Positions 23,481 to 31,149 of a stretch of 33,996 nucleotides of DNA are shown here, one piece after another. Origin of the DNA: SYIM01 sp041182885 (GTDB lineage: Bacteria; Pseudomonadota; Gammaproteobacteria; Burkholderiales; Burkholderiaceae_E); the NCBI GenBank assembly GCA_049423065.1, contig JBMSQB010000048.1, positions 1 through 33,996 of the forward strand, read 5' to 3'. Positions within the stretch are counted from its first letter, which is position 1. Each line of letters begins with the position of its first letter. The position numbers and the translations under genes are program-made. The notes below the pieces were generated by a model. It was not told the origin of the DNA and searched no databases. It saw only the letters and a list, made by a program, of their open reading frames with translations.

Positions 23481-24242
23481 TCACAGTCTGAGTTTGTAGC
23501 CGCTTGCGAGCATGCGCAGCGCAACGGCCGAGACCAGCACAAAAAACACCGACACCACCGCAAAGCTCAATGCCGGTGACACATCGGAGACGCCAAAGAA
23601 TCCGTGCCGGAAGCCGTCAACCATGTAGAAAAAGGGATTGAAGTGCGACAGCATCCGCCAGAACGGCGGCAAGGATTCGGCCGAGTAGAACACCCCGGCA
23701 AGGAATGTGAGCGGCATGATGATGAAATTCTGGAAAGCCGCGATCTGGTCGAACTTGTCGGCCCAGACCCCACCAATCACGCCCATTGTACCGAGGATGG
23801 CGCTGCCGGCGAGCGCGAATGCGAGGATCCAGAGCGGCTGCGCGAAGCGCAGTTCGGCAATCCAGAAGGTGCACAGGAACACGCCCAGACCCACCGCCAG
23901 TCCGCGAAACATTGAAGCCAGCACATAGGCACCGAACATTTCCCAGTGGGTGAGCGGTGGCAGCAGGACGAAGACAATGTTGCCGGTGATCTTGCTCTGG
24001 ATCAGCGACGACGACGAGTTGGCGAAGGCGTTCTGCAGGACCGACATCATCACCAGACCCGGCACCAGAAACGACACATAGTCGACCGTGCCAAAGATCT
24101 TGACCCGCTCGCCCAGCGCCTGGGAAAAGATCAGCAGATAGAGAAGCGCGGTGAGCACCGGCGCTGCAACGGTCTGCACGCTCACCTTGACGAACCGCAA
24201 GGTCTCCTTGTAGAGCAGCGTGGGAAATCCGCTCGTGGTCAT
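23481..24242 (-). CDS. ABC-2 type exporter permease (YadH-like)
   Basis: The membrane part of an ABC-2 exporter, paired with the ATPase just upstream. The 253-residue protein has six predicted transmembrane segments and the family signature FIIMPLTFLAGVFYSAESLPPFWRMLSHFNPFFYMVDGFRHGFFG near the C-terminal end. It resembles E. coli YadH; the substrate is unknown. The start ATG overlaps the ATPase stop (ATGA). It lies between mlaB and ibaG, so it is probably co-expressed with the Mla lipid transport genes. Confidence 0.9.
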   Translation of the reverse strand: MTTSGFPTLLYKETLRFVKVSVQTVAAPVLTALLYLLIFSQALGERVKIFGTVDYVSFLVPGLVMMSVLQNAFANSSSSLIQSKITGNIVFVLLPPLTHWEMFGAYVLASMFRGLAVGLGVFLCTFWIAELRFAQPLWILAFALAGSAILGTMGVIGGVWADKFDQIAAFQNFIIMPLTFLAGVFYSAESLPPFWRMLSHFNPFFYMVDGFRHGFFGVSDVSPALSFAVVSVFFVLVSAVALRMLASGYKLRL

Positions 24243-25195
24243 TGGCGGCCCCCCTGGGCGCTGGCATCGGCGCCGTGCTCCTGCTGCATCACCCGGACAA
24301 AGACATCTTCGAGGTCGGTATGCGCGAGTTCCATCTCTTCAATGCGACAACCCGCTTCGCGAAGCGCGGCGAGCACCGGTTCAAGCGACTCGTAGCGTTC
24401 CAGCCTCAGCTCGACACGCCCGACACCCGCCGCGGTTGAATCAGCGGCCGCAGCCACCCGGAGCGGGTGGAGCCCGGCGGGAAGCGGCGCGCCCGACAGC
24501 CGGAGCATGAGGCGCCCGCCCGAGAAGTCACGCAGCAGCTCCGAGGTGGGCGCGAGCGCCACGATGCGGCCAGCCTTGAGCATTGCGATTCTGCCGCAGA
24601 GCTCCTGCGCCTCCTCCAGGTAATGCGTGGTGAGCACGATGGTGTGCCCGGCGCGGTTCAACTGCCCGATGAACTCCCAGAGGGTTCGTCGCAGTTCCAC
24701 ATCGACGCCGGCCGTGGGCTCATCGAGCACAATGACCGGCGGACGATGCACGAGTGCCTGCGCAACCAGCACCCGCCGCTTCATCCCGCCAGAGAGCGCC
24801 CGCATGTTGGAATCGGCCTTGTCGGCGAGCCCGAGGCGCTCCAGCACCTCTGAGATCCAGGGATCGGCGCCCCGGACACCGTAGTAGCCTGCAGTGAGTC
24901 TGAGCGTTTCACGTACCGTGAAGAACGGATCGAACACCAGCTCCTGGGGGACAACGCCCAGCATTCGCCGCGCCTGCCTGAAATCGGCGACCACGTCGAA
25001 GCCCATCACCTTGCAGACACCCTCACTGGCGCGCGAGAGACCCGCGATAATCGAAATCAGCGAGGTCTTGCCCGCACCATTGGGCCCCAGGAGGCCAAAG
25101 AACTCGCCCTCGCCGATCGAGAGCGATACGCCGCGCAGCGCTTCAAAACGACCATAGCGCTTGACCACATCACGGATGTCGATGGCAGGCTTCAT
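24239..25195 (-). CDS. ABC-2 type exporter ATP-binding protein (YadG-like)
   Basis: The nucleotide-binding subunit of the YadGH-type exporter. Residues 1 to about 225 form the ABC domain with Walker A GPNGAGKT (37-44), Q-loop VPQE, signature LSGGMKRR (134-141), Walker B VIVLDEPT with Glu159 and the switch TTHYLEE with His191. The last 90 or so residues form a regulatory or dimerisation extension ending in DLEDVFVRVM, typical of the exporter (CcmA/DrrA-like) branch. At 318 residues the length is normal. It lies 36 bp after mlaB. Confidence 0.92.
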   Translation of the reverse strand: MKPAIDIRDVVKRYGRFEALRGVSLSIGEGEFFGLLGPNGAGKTSLISIIAGLSRASEGVCKVMGFDVVADFRQARRMLGVVPQELVFDPFFTVRETLRLTAGYYGVRGADPWISEVLERLGLADKADSNMRALSGGMKRRVLVAQALVHRPPVIVLDEPTAGVDVELRRTLWEFIGQLNRAGHTIVLTTHYLEEAQELCGRIAMLKAGRIVALAPTSELLRDFSGGRLMLRLSGAPLPAGLHPLRVAAAADSTAAGVGRVELRLERYESLEPVLAALREAGCRIEEMELAHTDLEDVFVRVMQQEHGADASAQGGRQ

Positions 25196-25231
25196 TTGAG
25201 AGGGCGCTGGCGATGGGGGAGACGGAGCGAC

Positions 25232-25516
25232 TTACGCTTCATCGAAGATCAGGGGCTCAACCCCGTACAGAATCGCGAGCTTTCGAAGCTTGTCGGGCGC
25301 GTTCACACAGCGGGCCCGCATGCCATCGCGACCGGCGCGGCGCGCCGCGAGCAGCACCGAGAGCGCTGAGGAATCAAACTCGGTGAGCGCGGAAAGATCC
25401 AGGCGCTGCACGCCGCCTTGCAGCGCCGCGTTCAATTCCGACAGCACACCCATTGCCTCGGCGTGGGTCAGGCGCTGCGGAAAGCTGAATTGGGAGACGG
25501 CGTTCAAAGCGGGCAC
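25232..25516 (-). CDS. mlaB: MlaB, STAS-domain regulator of the Mla lipid transporter
   Basis: MlaB is a small cytoplasmic STAS protein that binds the MlaF ATPase and is needed for a stable MlaFEDB complex. The 94-residue protein has the STAS core RLDLSALTEFDSSALSVLLAARR, with the conserved D-S-S-A-L phospho-acceptor-like motif of anti-sigma-antagonist domains. The best start is GTG at 25516, because no ATG precedes the fold; its ribosome-binding site is poor. It lies 22 bp after mlaC and before the YadG-like ATPase. Confidence 0.88.
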   Translation of the reverse strand: MPALNAVSQFSFPQRLTHAEAMGVLSELNAALQGGVQRLDLSALTEFDSSALSVLLAARRAGRDGMRARCVNAPDKLRKLAILYGVEPLIFDEA

Positions 25517-25538
25517 CAGGGGCGGAGTTTCAAAGGAT

Positions 25539-26228
25539 TCAGCTGCGCGAGGCGGCCTCGAACTGCCGGTTCTTGTCCGACAGGCTGCGGATCAGCCCAT
25601 CGATTCCCCGCGCGCTCACCTCCTGGGCGAACTGGTCGCGGTACGTCTGAACGATCCAGATCCCGAGCACATTGACGTCATAGATCTTCCAGGCCCCGCC
25701 TGACTTCTCCAGACGATAGTCGATCTGGATGGGATCGCCGCGGCCGCCCACGATTTCGCTGCGAACGATCACCTCGTCGGCACCCGCATCGCCGCGGAAC
25801 GGGCGCACCTTCACCTGCTTGTCGCCCACCTGCGAAAGCGCGCCGGAGTAGGTGCGCAGCAACAGCGTGCGAAACTCGGCAATCAGCGCCTTCTGCTGAT
25901 CAGCGCTCGCCTGCCGCCAGGCGCGACCCACCGACAGCGCGGTCATGCGCTCGAAATTCACATGGGGCATCACCGCCGAGTCGACAAATTTCGACACCTG
26001 TTGAAAATCACCCGACTGCACTGACTTGTCGGACCGGATGCGGTTGAGCACATCGTTACTGAGCGACTCGACAAAACGGTCGGGCGGCGTCTGCGCCCAG
26101 GCGAGGGACACCGGCACGCAGAGCGCGCCCACGGACAACACCCCGGGCAAGACCGCCGTTGAGAGCAGCACCGCGCTCGCGCAGGCCGCCACGCGTCGCC
26201 GCAAATTCAGATGGAGCGCCGAGTTCAT
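25539..26228 (-). CDS. mlaC: MlaC, periplasmic phospholipid-binding protein
   Basis: MlaC shuttles phospholipid across the periplasm between MlaA in the outer membrane and MlaFEDB in the inner membrane. From ATG 26228 it has 229 residues, with a long signal peptide (cleavage near AWA/QT at about residue 45) and the family core: DFQQVSKFVDSAVMPHVNFERMTALSVGRAWR, LLLRTYSGAL and DVNVLGIWIVQTYRDQF. The start is fixed by AAGGAG 8 nt upstream, a site formed by the last codons of mlaA. In-frame GTG and ATG codons 6-9 nt earlier are too close to that site. It lies between mlaA and mlaB. Confidence 0.92.
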   Translation of the reverse strand: MNSALHLNLRRRVAACASAVLLSTAVLPGVLSVGALCVPVSLAWAQTPPDRFVESLSNDVLNRIRSDKSVQSGDFQQVSKFVDSAVMPHVNFERMTALSVGRAWRQASADQQKALIAEFRTLLLRTYSGALSQVGDKQVKVRPFRGDAGADEVIVRSEIVGGRGDPIQIDYRLEKSGGAWKIYDVNVLGIWIVQTYRDQFAQEVSARGIDGLIRSLSDKNRQFEAASRS

Positions 26229-26233
26229 GACCA

Positions 26234-26953
26234 TCACTCCTTGGGCTCGGGGGGATTGCCGTCGTAGACCTGATTCAGCCGGCGCTGCAGGTAGGCGTTG
26301 CGAATGAACGAGTAGCGGTCGAGCGCCGCGCCTTCAATCAACCGCTCCATGGGGAGGAGCGTGGCGCGCTGCTCGACAAGGCGTACGGCCGTCAATGCGG
26401 CAAACTCCCGGCCATCGGAGATCCTGCGCGACGGATCGAAGCCGATGTCACCGATTCGGCCAATGCCGTCGCGCAAACTGGACGGGCCGAGAATGGGCAA
26501 CACCAGGTAGGGGCCTGCGCCCAACCCCCATACACCCAGCGTCTGGCCAAGATCTTCGTTGCTGCGCGCGAGCCCCAGCTCGGCGGCCGGATCGTCGAGA
26601 CCCAGCGAGGTGAGCGTATTGAATGCGAAGCGCGCCAAGTCCGAGGCTGCCGCTACGGGCTTGCCCTGCAACAGGTTGTTCACCGCACTCCAGGGCTCAA
26701 GAAGATTGCTCACGAAATTCCGGAACAGGCGGCGTGGGGTTTCGGGCACCACATCGACGTAGACCTGCGCCAGGGGTTTAAGAACCGCACGATCAAGCGC
26801 TTCGTTGAATCCGAAGACCGCGCGGTTCATCGACTCGAGCGGGTCGGCGGGAGAGTCGGTCTGGGCCTGGACCGGCAACGCGAGCGAAAACAGCAGCGCT
26901 GCTGCAACGCCGGTCAGGCGGCGTGCAAGAGTTTGGAACCATGGTTGGATCAT
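26234..26953 (-). CDS. mlaA: MlaA (VacJ) family protein without lipobox cysteine
   Basis: MlaA extracts mislocalised phospholipids from the outer leaflet of the outer membrane and hands them to MlaC. The 239-residue protein has the family signatures DPLESMNRAVFGFNEALDR, NLLEPWSAVNNLLQGK, FAFNTLTSLGLDDPAAELGL and EDLGQTLGVWGLGAGPYLVLPILGPS. Its N-terminus is a Sec signal peptide ending PVQAQTDSPADP, with no lipobox; the whole protein contains no cysteine. It therefore cannot be an N-terminal lipoprotein as in E. coli. The ATG at 26953 overlaps the mlaD stop (TGATG); a GTG one codon earlier is possible. Having mlaA inside the mla cluster is common in betaproteobacteria. Confidence 0.92.
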   Translation of the reverse strand: MIQPWFQTLARRLTGVAAALLFSLALPVQAQTDSPADPLESMNRAVFGFNEALDRAVLKPLAQVYVDVVPETPRRLFRNFVSNLLEPWSAVNNLLQGKPVAAASDLARFAFNTLTSLGLDDPAAELGLARSNEDLGQTLGVWGLGAGPYLVLPILGPSSLRDGIGRIGDIGFDPSRRISDGREFAALTAVRLVEQRATLLPMERLIEGAALDRYSFIRNAYLQRRLNQVYDGNPPEPKE

Positions 26954-27423
26954 CACTTTTTGTCGCCCTCGGCCGCACTCTTGTAGAGAAACTGGCCAAT
27001 GATGTTTTCGAGCACCACCGCCGACTGGGTGAGCGTGAGCGTTCCGCCCGGCGCAAGCAGTGCCGAGTCGCCGCCGGGTTCAAGCCCGATGTACTGCTCA
27101 CCCAGGAGCCCCGCCGTGAGGATCTTGGCCGAGGTGTCCTTGGGAAACTTGTAGCGCTGGTCGAGTTCCAGCCGCACGACCGCCTGAAACGTCTGATCAT
27201 CGAGCCCCACCGAGACCACGCGGCCCACCACGACACCGGCGCTGCGCACTGCCGCCCGCGGCTTGAGCCCGCCAATGTTGTCGAACCTGGCCACCACCTG
27301 GTAGGTCTCGCCCAGGCCAAGGCTGCTGCTCATGTTGCCCGCCCGCAGCGCCAGAAACACCAGCGCCCCGAAGCCGAGCAGCACAAAGAGCCCCACCAGT
27401 ACATCGACACCTTTGCGATTCAT
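26953..27423 (-). CDS. mlaD: MlaD, MCE-domain lipid-binding subunit
   Basis: MlaD anchors in the inner membrane and forms a hexameric MCE ring through which lipids pass between MlaC and MlaE. The 156-residue protein has an N-terminal TM helix (VDVLVGLFVLLGFGALVFLAL), then one MCE domain (about 38-115: YQVVARFDNIGGLKPRAAVRSAGVVVGRV, LTAGLLGEQYIGLEPGG), then a C-terminal helix. Length is normal for single-MCE MlaD. It lies 31 bp after mlaE. Confidence 0.94.
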   Translation of the reverse strand: MNRKGVDVLVGLFVLLGFGALVFLALRAGNMSSSLGLGETYQVVARFDNIGGLKPRAAVRSAGVVVGRVVSVGLDDQTFQAVVRLELDQRYKFPKDTSAKILTAGLLGEQYIGLEPGGDSALLAPGGTLTLTQSAVVLENIIGQFLYKSAAEGDKK

Positions 27424-27454
27424 TGCCTTACTCTCCCGTCCCGTGCGGAACGAC

Positions 27455-28237
27455 CTAGCTGAACATGAGCGCCGTCAGGATGAAGTCAAGCGCAAGAATG
27501 GCGAGCGAGGCCACCACAACGGTGGTGGTGGTGGCGCGCGACACGCCCTCGGGCGTGGCCTCGGCCTGGTAGCCCACATAGAGCGCAACGAACGCCACCG
27601 TGAACCCGAACACCACGCTCTTCACAACGCCGTTGCCGACATCGCGCAACCAGTCGACCCCGCCCTGCATCTGCGACCAGAACGCTCCCGCGTCGACCCC
27701 GATCATCTCCACACCCACCAGATAGCCGCCCAGCACCCCCAGCGCAGAAAAGAGCGCGGCAAGGAGCGGCATGCAGATCACGGCGGCGAGATAGCGCGGG
27801 GCGAGCACCCGTGCAACCGGATCGACCGCCATCATTTCCATGGCGTCGATCTGCTCGCCCGCCTTCATGAGACCGACCTCGGCCGTGAGCGACGTGCCGG
27901 CGCGACCGGCAAACAGGAGCGCCGTGACCACCGGCCCGAGTTCGCGCACCAGAGATAGCGTGACCAGCAAACCGAGCGCCTCTTCCGAGCCATAGCGCCG
28001 GAGCGTGTAGTAACCCTGCAATCCCAGGACAAAGCCGATGAGAAGGCCCGACACCAGAATGATGGAAAGCGAGTAATTGCCGATGAAGTGGATCTGGTCG
28101 ATGATCAGACGCGGGCGGCGCAGTGACTCGAGGGACAGAAACGACAGGCGGAAAAAGAAGCGGGTGGCCGCGCCCGTGGCCATCACCCGCGCGCCCAGCC
28201 AGGTGAGTGCGCGCGAAACAGCGCCGGCGGAATTCAC
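27455..28237 (-). CDS. mlaE: MlaE, permease of the Mla lipid transporter
   Basis: MlaE is the membrane-spanning permease of the MlaFEDB complex. The 260-residue protein has the N-terminal interface helix and about five TM helices. It carries the family stretches SLSIILVSGLLIGFVLGLQGYYTL, ELGPVVTALLFAGRAGTSLTAEVGLMKAGEQIDAMEMMAVDP (the coupling region) and the C-terminal TTTTVVVASLAILALDFILTALMF. The start is GTG at 28237, overlapping the mlaF stop (GTGA). Confidence 0.94.
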   Translation of the reverse strand: MNSAGAVSRALTWLGARVMATGAATRFFFRLSFLSLESLRRPRLIIDQIHFIGNYSLSIILVSGLLIGFVLGLQGYYTLRRYGSEEALGLLVTLSLVRELGPVVTALLFAGRAGTSLTAEVGLMKAGEQIDAMEMMAVDPVARVLAPRYLAAVICMPLLAALFSALGVLGGYLVGVEMIGVDAGAFWSQMQGGVDWLRDVGNGVVKSVVFGFTVAFVALYVGYQAEATPEGVSRATTTTVVVASLAILALDFILTALMFS

Positions 28238-29040
28238 GACGGCAGCCCCAGGTCTTCGGCAAGGGTTCGCCGGGTGGCGTGATGAAACGCCACCGGTCCA
28301 TCAATGTCGCCATCAAGAAACTGCCGCACGTTCGGGTCGTCGGAATCGCGCATGGCCTGCGGCACGCCGTGGGCTGCGATCCGGCCCTGTGCAAGCAGGT
28401 ACACATAATCGGCAATGGCAAAGGTGTCCTTGATGTCATGGGACACCAGGATGGAGGCACAGCCGAGCGAATCGGTGAGTCGCCGAATGAGTTGCGCCAC
28501 CGTCGAGAGCGAAATCGGATCAAGACCGGCAAAGGGCTCGTCGTACATGATGAGCGGCGGGTCGAGCGCGATGGCGCGCGCAAGCGCCACCCTGCGCGCC
28601 ATTCCGCCTGACAGCTGACTGGTGCGGTAGTGGGACACGCCTCTCAGCCCCACCGCGTTCAGCTTGAGAAGCACCAGATCGCGGATCATTTCCTCGGAAA
28701 GCGGGGTGTGCTCCCGAAGCGGAAAGGCGACATTGTCAAACACCGACAGATCGGTAAAGAGCGCCCCGAACTGATAGAGCATGCCCATGCGGCGACGCAC
28801 GGCGTAGAGCCCCTCGCGATCGAGCTGCCCGACCTCGTGACCCTCGAACCGCACCCGCCCCTCCTGGGCGCGCAGGAGCCCCCCGATCAGGCGAAGAATC
28901 GTGGTTTTACCGGAACCCGATCCACCGACGAGCGCAACGATGCTGCCACGACGGACCGAGAGGCTGACGTCGTGCAGAATCGGGCGGTCGCGGTAACCGA
29001 AGCGAACGTTGTCGAGCCGCAGAAGCTCGGTATCAGACAC
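28234..29040 (-). CDS. mlaF: MlaF, ATP-binding subunit of the Mla lipid transporter
   Basis: MlaF powers the MlaFEDB phospholipid transporter at the inner membrane. The ABC domain has Walker A GGSGSGKTT (39-47), signature LSGGMARRVALARAI, Walker B LIMYDEPFAGLDP and the switch SHDIKDTF. The C-terminal part includes SDDPNVRQFLDGDIDGPVAF. I choose GTG 29040 (268 residues), because an upstream TTG at 29103 would lie before the likely -10 element at 29077-29072, and the family begins close to the TELLRLDNVRFGY stretch. The ribosome-binding site is weak. It is the first gene of the long mla-his-tat run. Confidence 0.9.
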   Translation of the reverse strand: MSDTELLRLDNVRFGYRDRPILHDVSLSVRRGSIVALVGGSGSGKTTILRLIGGLLRAQEGRVRFEGHEVGQLDREGLYAVRRRMGMLYQFGALFTDLSVFDNVAFPLREHTPLSEEMIRDLVLLKLNAVGLRGVSHYRTSQLSGGMARRVALARAIALDPPLIMYDEPFAGLDPISLSTVAQLIRRLTDSLGCASILVSHDIKDTFAIADYVYLLAQGRIAAHGVPQAMRDSDDPNVRQFLDGDIDGPVAFHHATRRTLAEDLGLPS

Positions 29041-29071
29041 GGTGGGTGTGGTGTTTACAGGGGAACCGAGT

Positions 29072-29077
29072 ATTGTA
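29072..29077 (-). promoter_or_regulatory. candidate -10 element for the mla operon
   Basis: TACAAT on the minus strand lies about 32 nt before the GTG chosen for mlaF. TTGAGG occurs 20 nt upstream (29103-29098) and TTGCCA 12 nt upstream; neither spacing is ideal for a -35. The 93-bp gap between the Kef-type gene and mlaF shows no clear terminator. Confidence 0.4.
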
Positions 29078-29133
29078 TCGCGGCGGGGGTGGCAAGCCCT
29101 CAATTAGGGAATTGGACGCCTGCCCTGCCCGTT

Positions 29134-31137
29134 TCAGGCCGAAGCTCGCCCGTTCATCTTTGATTCGGTGGCTGCAATCCGGTCACGTCGGCCCGACAGC
29201 ACCACCACGTCGCCCGTCTCGAGCGACAGCGAAAGCGGCGGATCAAGCGTGCGTGTTCGCGCCCGAACCACCGCCGTGGCACGAACCCCGTCCTCCAGCA
29301 TGGCGCCGAGCACACTGCCCGCCGCCACCGTGTTCGCAAGCACCGGCACTGCATGCAGATGCAGGTGGTCGGATTCCACCTCGTCGGTTTCGCGATCGTC
29401 AGCGCCATGAAAAAACCCCTGCAGGAGCGCGTAGCGCCCCTCACGAACCGCACGCATGCGACGCCGAACGCGGGCCATCGGCACGCCTGCAAGCGCCATC
29501 GCGTGGGAGGCGATCATCAGGCTGCCTTCGGCAATTTCCGGAACCACCTCGGTCGCACCAGCCTCACGCAGCCGCGCGATATCGGCCTCGTTCGCGGTGC
29601 GCGCGATCACCGGTAATTGGGGCGCAAGCTGCCGGATGGTGTTGAGAAGCTTCAATGCCTGCGGCAGATCATCAAAGGTGATGGCGAGCGCACGGGCACG
29701 ATGAATGCCCGCCGCCTGGAGCAGCGCCGGGCGGCTGGCATCACCATAGACCACCGACTCGCCCGCCTCGGCCGCCTCGCGCACGCGGTCGGGGTCGGTA
29801 TCGAGCGCGACATAGGGCACCTGCTCGGACTCGAGCACATGCGCGAGGCTTTGCCCGCAGCGCCCGAAGCCGCAGACGATCACATGATCGTGCCGACCCA
29901 CGCTGCGGCTTGCCACGCGCTGGACCTCGAGCGAGCGAAGCAGCCACTCCTCGCTCGAGGCACGAAGCGCGATCCGGTTGGCTTGCGAGATGAGGAGCGG
30001 GCTCGCAAGCAGTGACAGCAGAATCGCGGCAAGAAGCGGCTGCAGCGCTGCGCTCTCGAACAGGCCGCCTTTTGTGGCCTGCGCGAGCAGCACAAAAGCA
30101 AACTCGCCGGTTTGCGCAAGCCACAGCCCGCAGCGGATCGCCACCCCCGCCGAGGCCCCGAACGCGCGGACCAGCGCCACCACGACGGCAGCCTTCAGCA
30201 CAAGGAGCCCCAGCAGCATGACAAGCACCTGCTGCCAGTGAACGACCAGCGCCTGAGCGTCCAGCCTGGCACCGATGGTGACGAAAAAGAGACCGAGCAG
30301 CACATCCCGAAAGGGCTTGATGTCCTCCTCGACCTGGTAGCGGAATTCGGTCTCGGCAATCAGCATGCCGGCAACAAAGGCGCCAAGCTCCATCGACAGC
30401 CCCGCCTGCCGCGTGAGCCAGGCGAAGAACAGCGTGGCAAGCAGCACATTGAGCGTGAACAACTCGTGGGATCGGCTTCGGACCACCGCACCGAACCAGC
30501 CGCGCATCACCCGGGGGCCGAACCGGAGCAGCAGCACCAGCAGGATCGCCGCCTTGAGCGCGGCAACCCCCAGCGCCGCCGCCAGGCCGTCAGTGCCCTC
30601 CGACAGCGCAGGAATCACCACCAGCAGCGGAATGACCGCCAGGTCCTGAAACAAAAGCACGCTGAACACACGCCGGCCGTGCTCGGTTTCAAGTTCGCGC
30701 CGGTCCACCAGGAACTTGGTAACCAGCGCGGTGGAGGACATCGCCGTGGCCGAGGCCACCACCAGTGCCACCCGCCAGTCGAGACCGGGCAGCAGCCACT
30801 GCGCCCAGACCGATGGCAGCAGCAACAGGAGCGCCATCAGCACAAACGCCGTCAACCCGACCTGCGCACCGCCAAGCCCGAAAACAAAGCCGCGCATCGC
30901 CTTGAGCTTGGCAAAGTTGAACTCGAGTCCGAGCGAAAACATGAGAAACACCACGCCCAGCTCGGCCGCCGCATGCAGCGTGCCCTCGCCCTCGGCGAGC
31001 CCCGCCGCATGCGGGCCAATCACGACCCCGACCGCAAGATAGGCAATGAGCGGCGGCACGCCGAAACGACGCAGCGGCACCACGATGAGCGTGGCCGCGG
31101 CAAGCAGGATCAGGGCAAGTTCGAGACCGGAAAGCAT
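29134..31137 (-). CDS. Kef/CPA2-type monovalent cation:proton antiporter with RCK domain
   Basis: An inner-membrane antiporter of the CPA2 family, exchanging K+ or Na+ for H+. From ATG 31137 it has 667 residues. Residues 1 to about 385 form the multi-helix exchanger domain (LAVGVVIGPHAAGL, LGVVFLMFSLGLEFN, VLLFQDLAVIPLLVV, GAFVAGMLIAETEFRYQ, FVTIGARLD). An RCK/TrkA-N Rossmann domain starting HVIVCGFGRCGQSLAHVLE follows, then a TrkA-C-like domain near the end (LSLETGDVVVLSGRRDRI). This is KefB/KefC/YbaL architecture; whether glutathione or nucleotides gate it cannot be read. The open frame runs 67 codons further upstream, into the divergent kdsD, and is rejected because the membrane domain starts at 31137. 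Confidence 0.92.
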   Translation of the reverse strand: MLSGLELALILLAAATLIVVPLRRFGVPPLIAYLAVGVVIGPHAAGLAEGEGTLHAAAELGVVFLMFSLGLEFNFAKLKAMRGFVFGLGGAQVGLTAFVLMALLLLLPSVWAQWLLPGLDWRVALVVASATAMSSTALVTKFLVDRRELETEHGRRVFSVLLFQDLAVIPLLVVIPALSEGTDGLAAALGVAALKAAILLVLLLRFGPRVMRGWFGAVVRSRSHELFTLNVLLATLFFAWLTRQAGLSMELGAFVAGMLIAETEFRYQVEEDIKPFRDVLLGLFFVTIGARLDAQALVVHWQQVLVMLLGLLVLKAAVVVALVRAFGASAGVAIRCGLWLAQTGEFAFVLLAQATKGGLFESAALQPLLAAILLSLLASPLLISQANRIALRASSEEWLLRSLEVQRVASRSVGRHDHVIVCGFGRCGQSLAHVLESEQVPYVALDTDPDRVREAAEAGESVVYGDASRPALLQAAGIHRARALAITFDDLPQALKLLNTIRQLAPQLPVIARTANEADIARLREAGATEVVPEIAEGSLMIASHAMALAGVPMARVRRRMRAVREGRYALLQGFFHGADDRETDEVESDHLHLHAVPVLANTVAAGSVLGAMLEDGVRATAVVRARTRTLDPPLSLSLETGDVVVLSGRRDRIAATESKMNGRASA

Positions 31138-31149
31138 ATACTCGGCAGG

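Noticed and set aside
29041..29133. CCCT-CAATT-AGGG as a terminator for the Kef-type gene
   Set aside because: It has only four base pairs and no T-run; too weak to call.
30112..31149. Long N-terminal extension of the kdsD frame into the Kef-type gene
   Set aside because: The frame stays open only as antisense of the antiporter. The conserved KdsD N-terminus begins near 31150.
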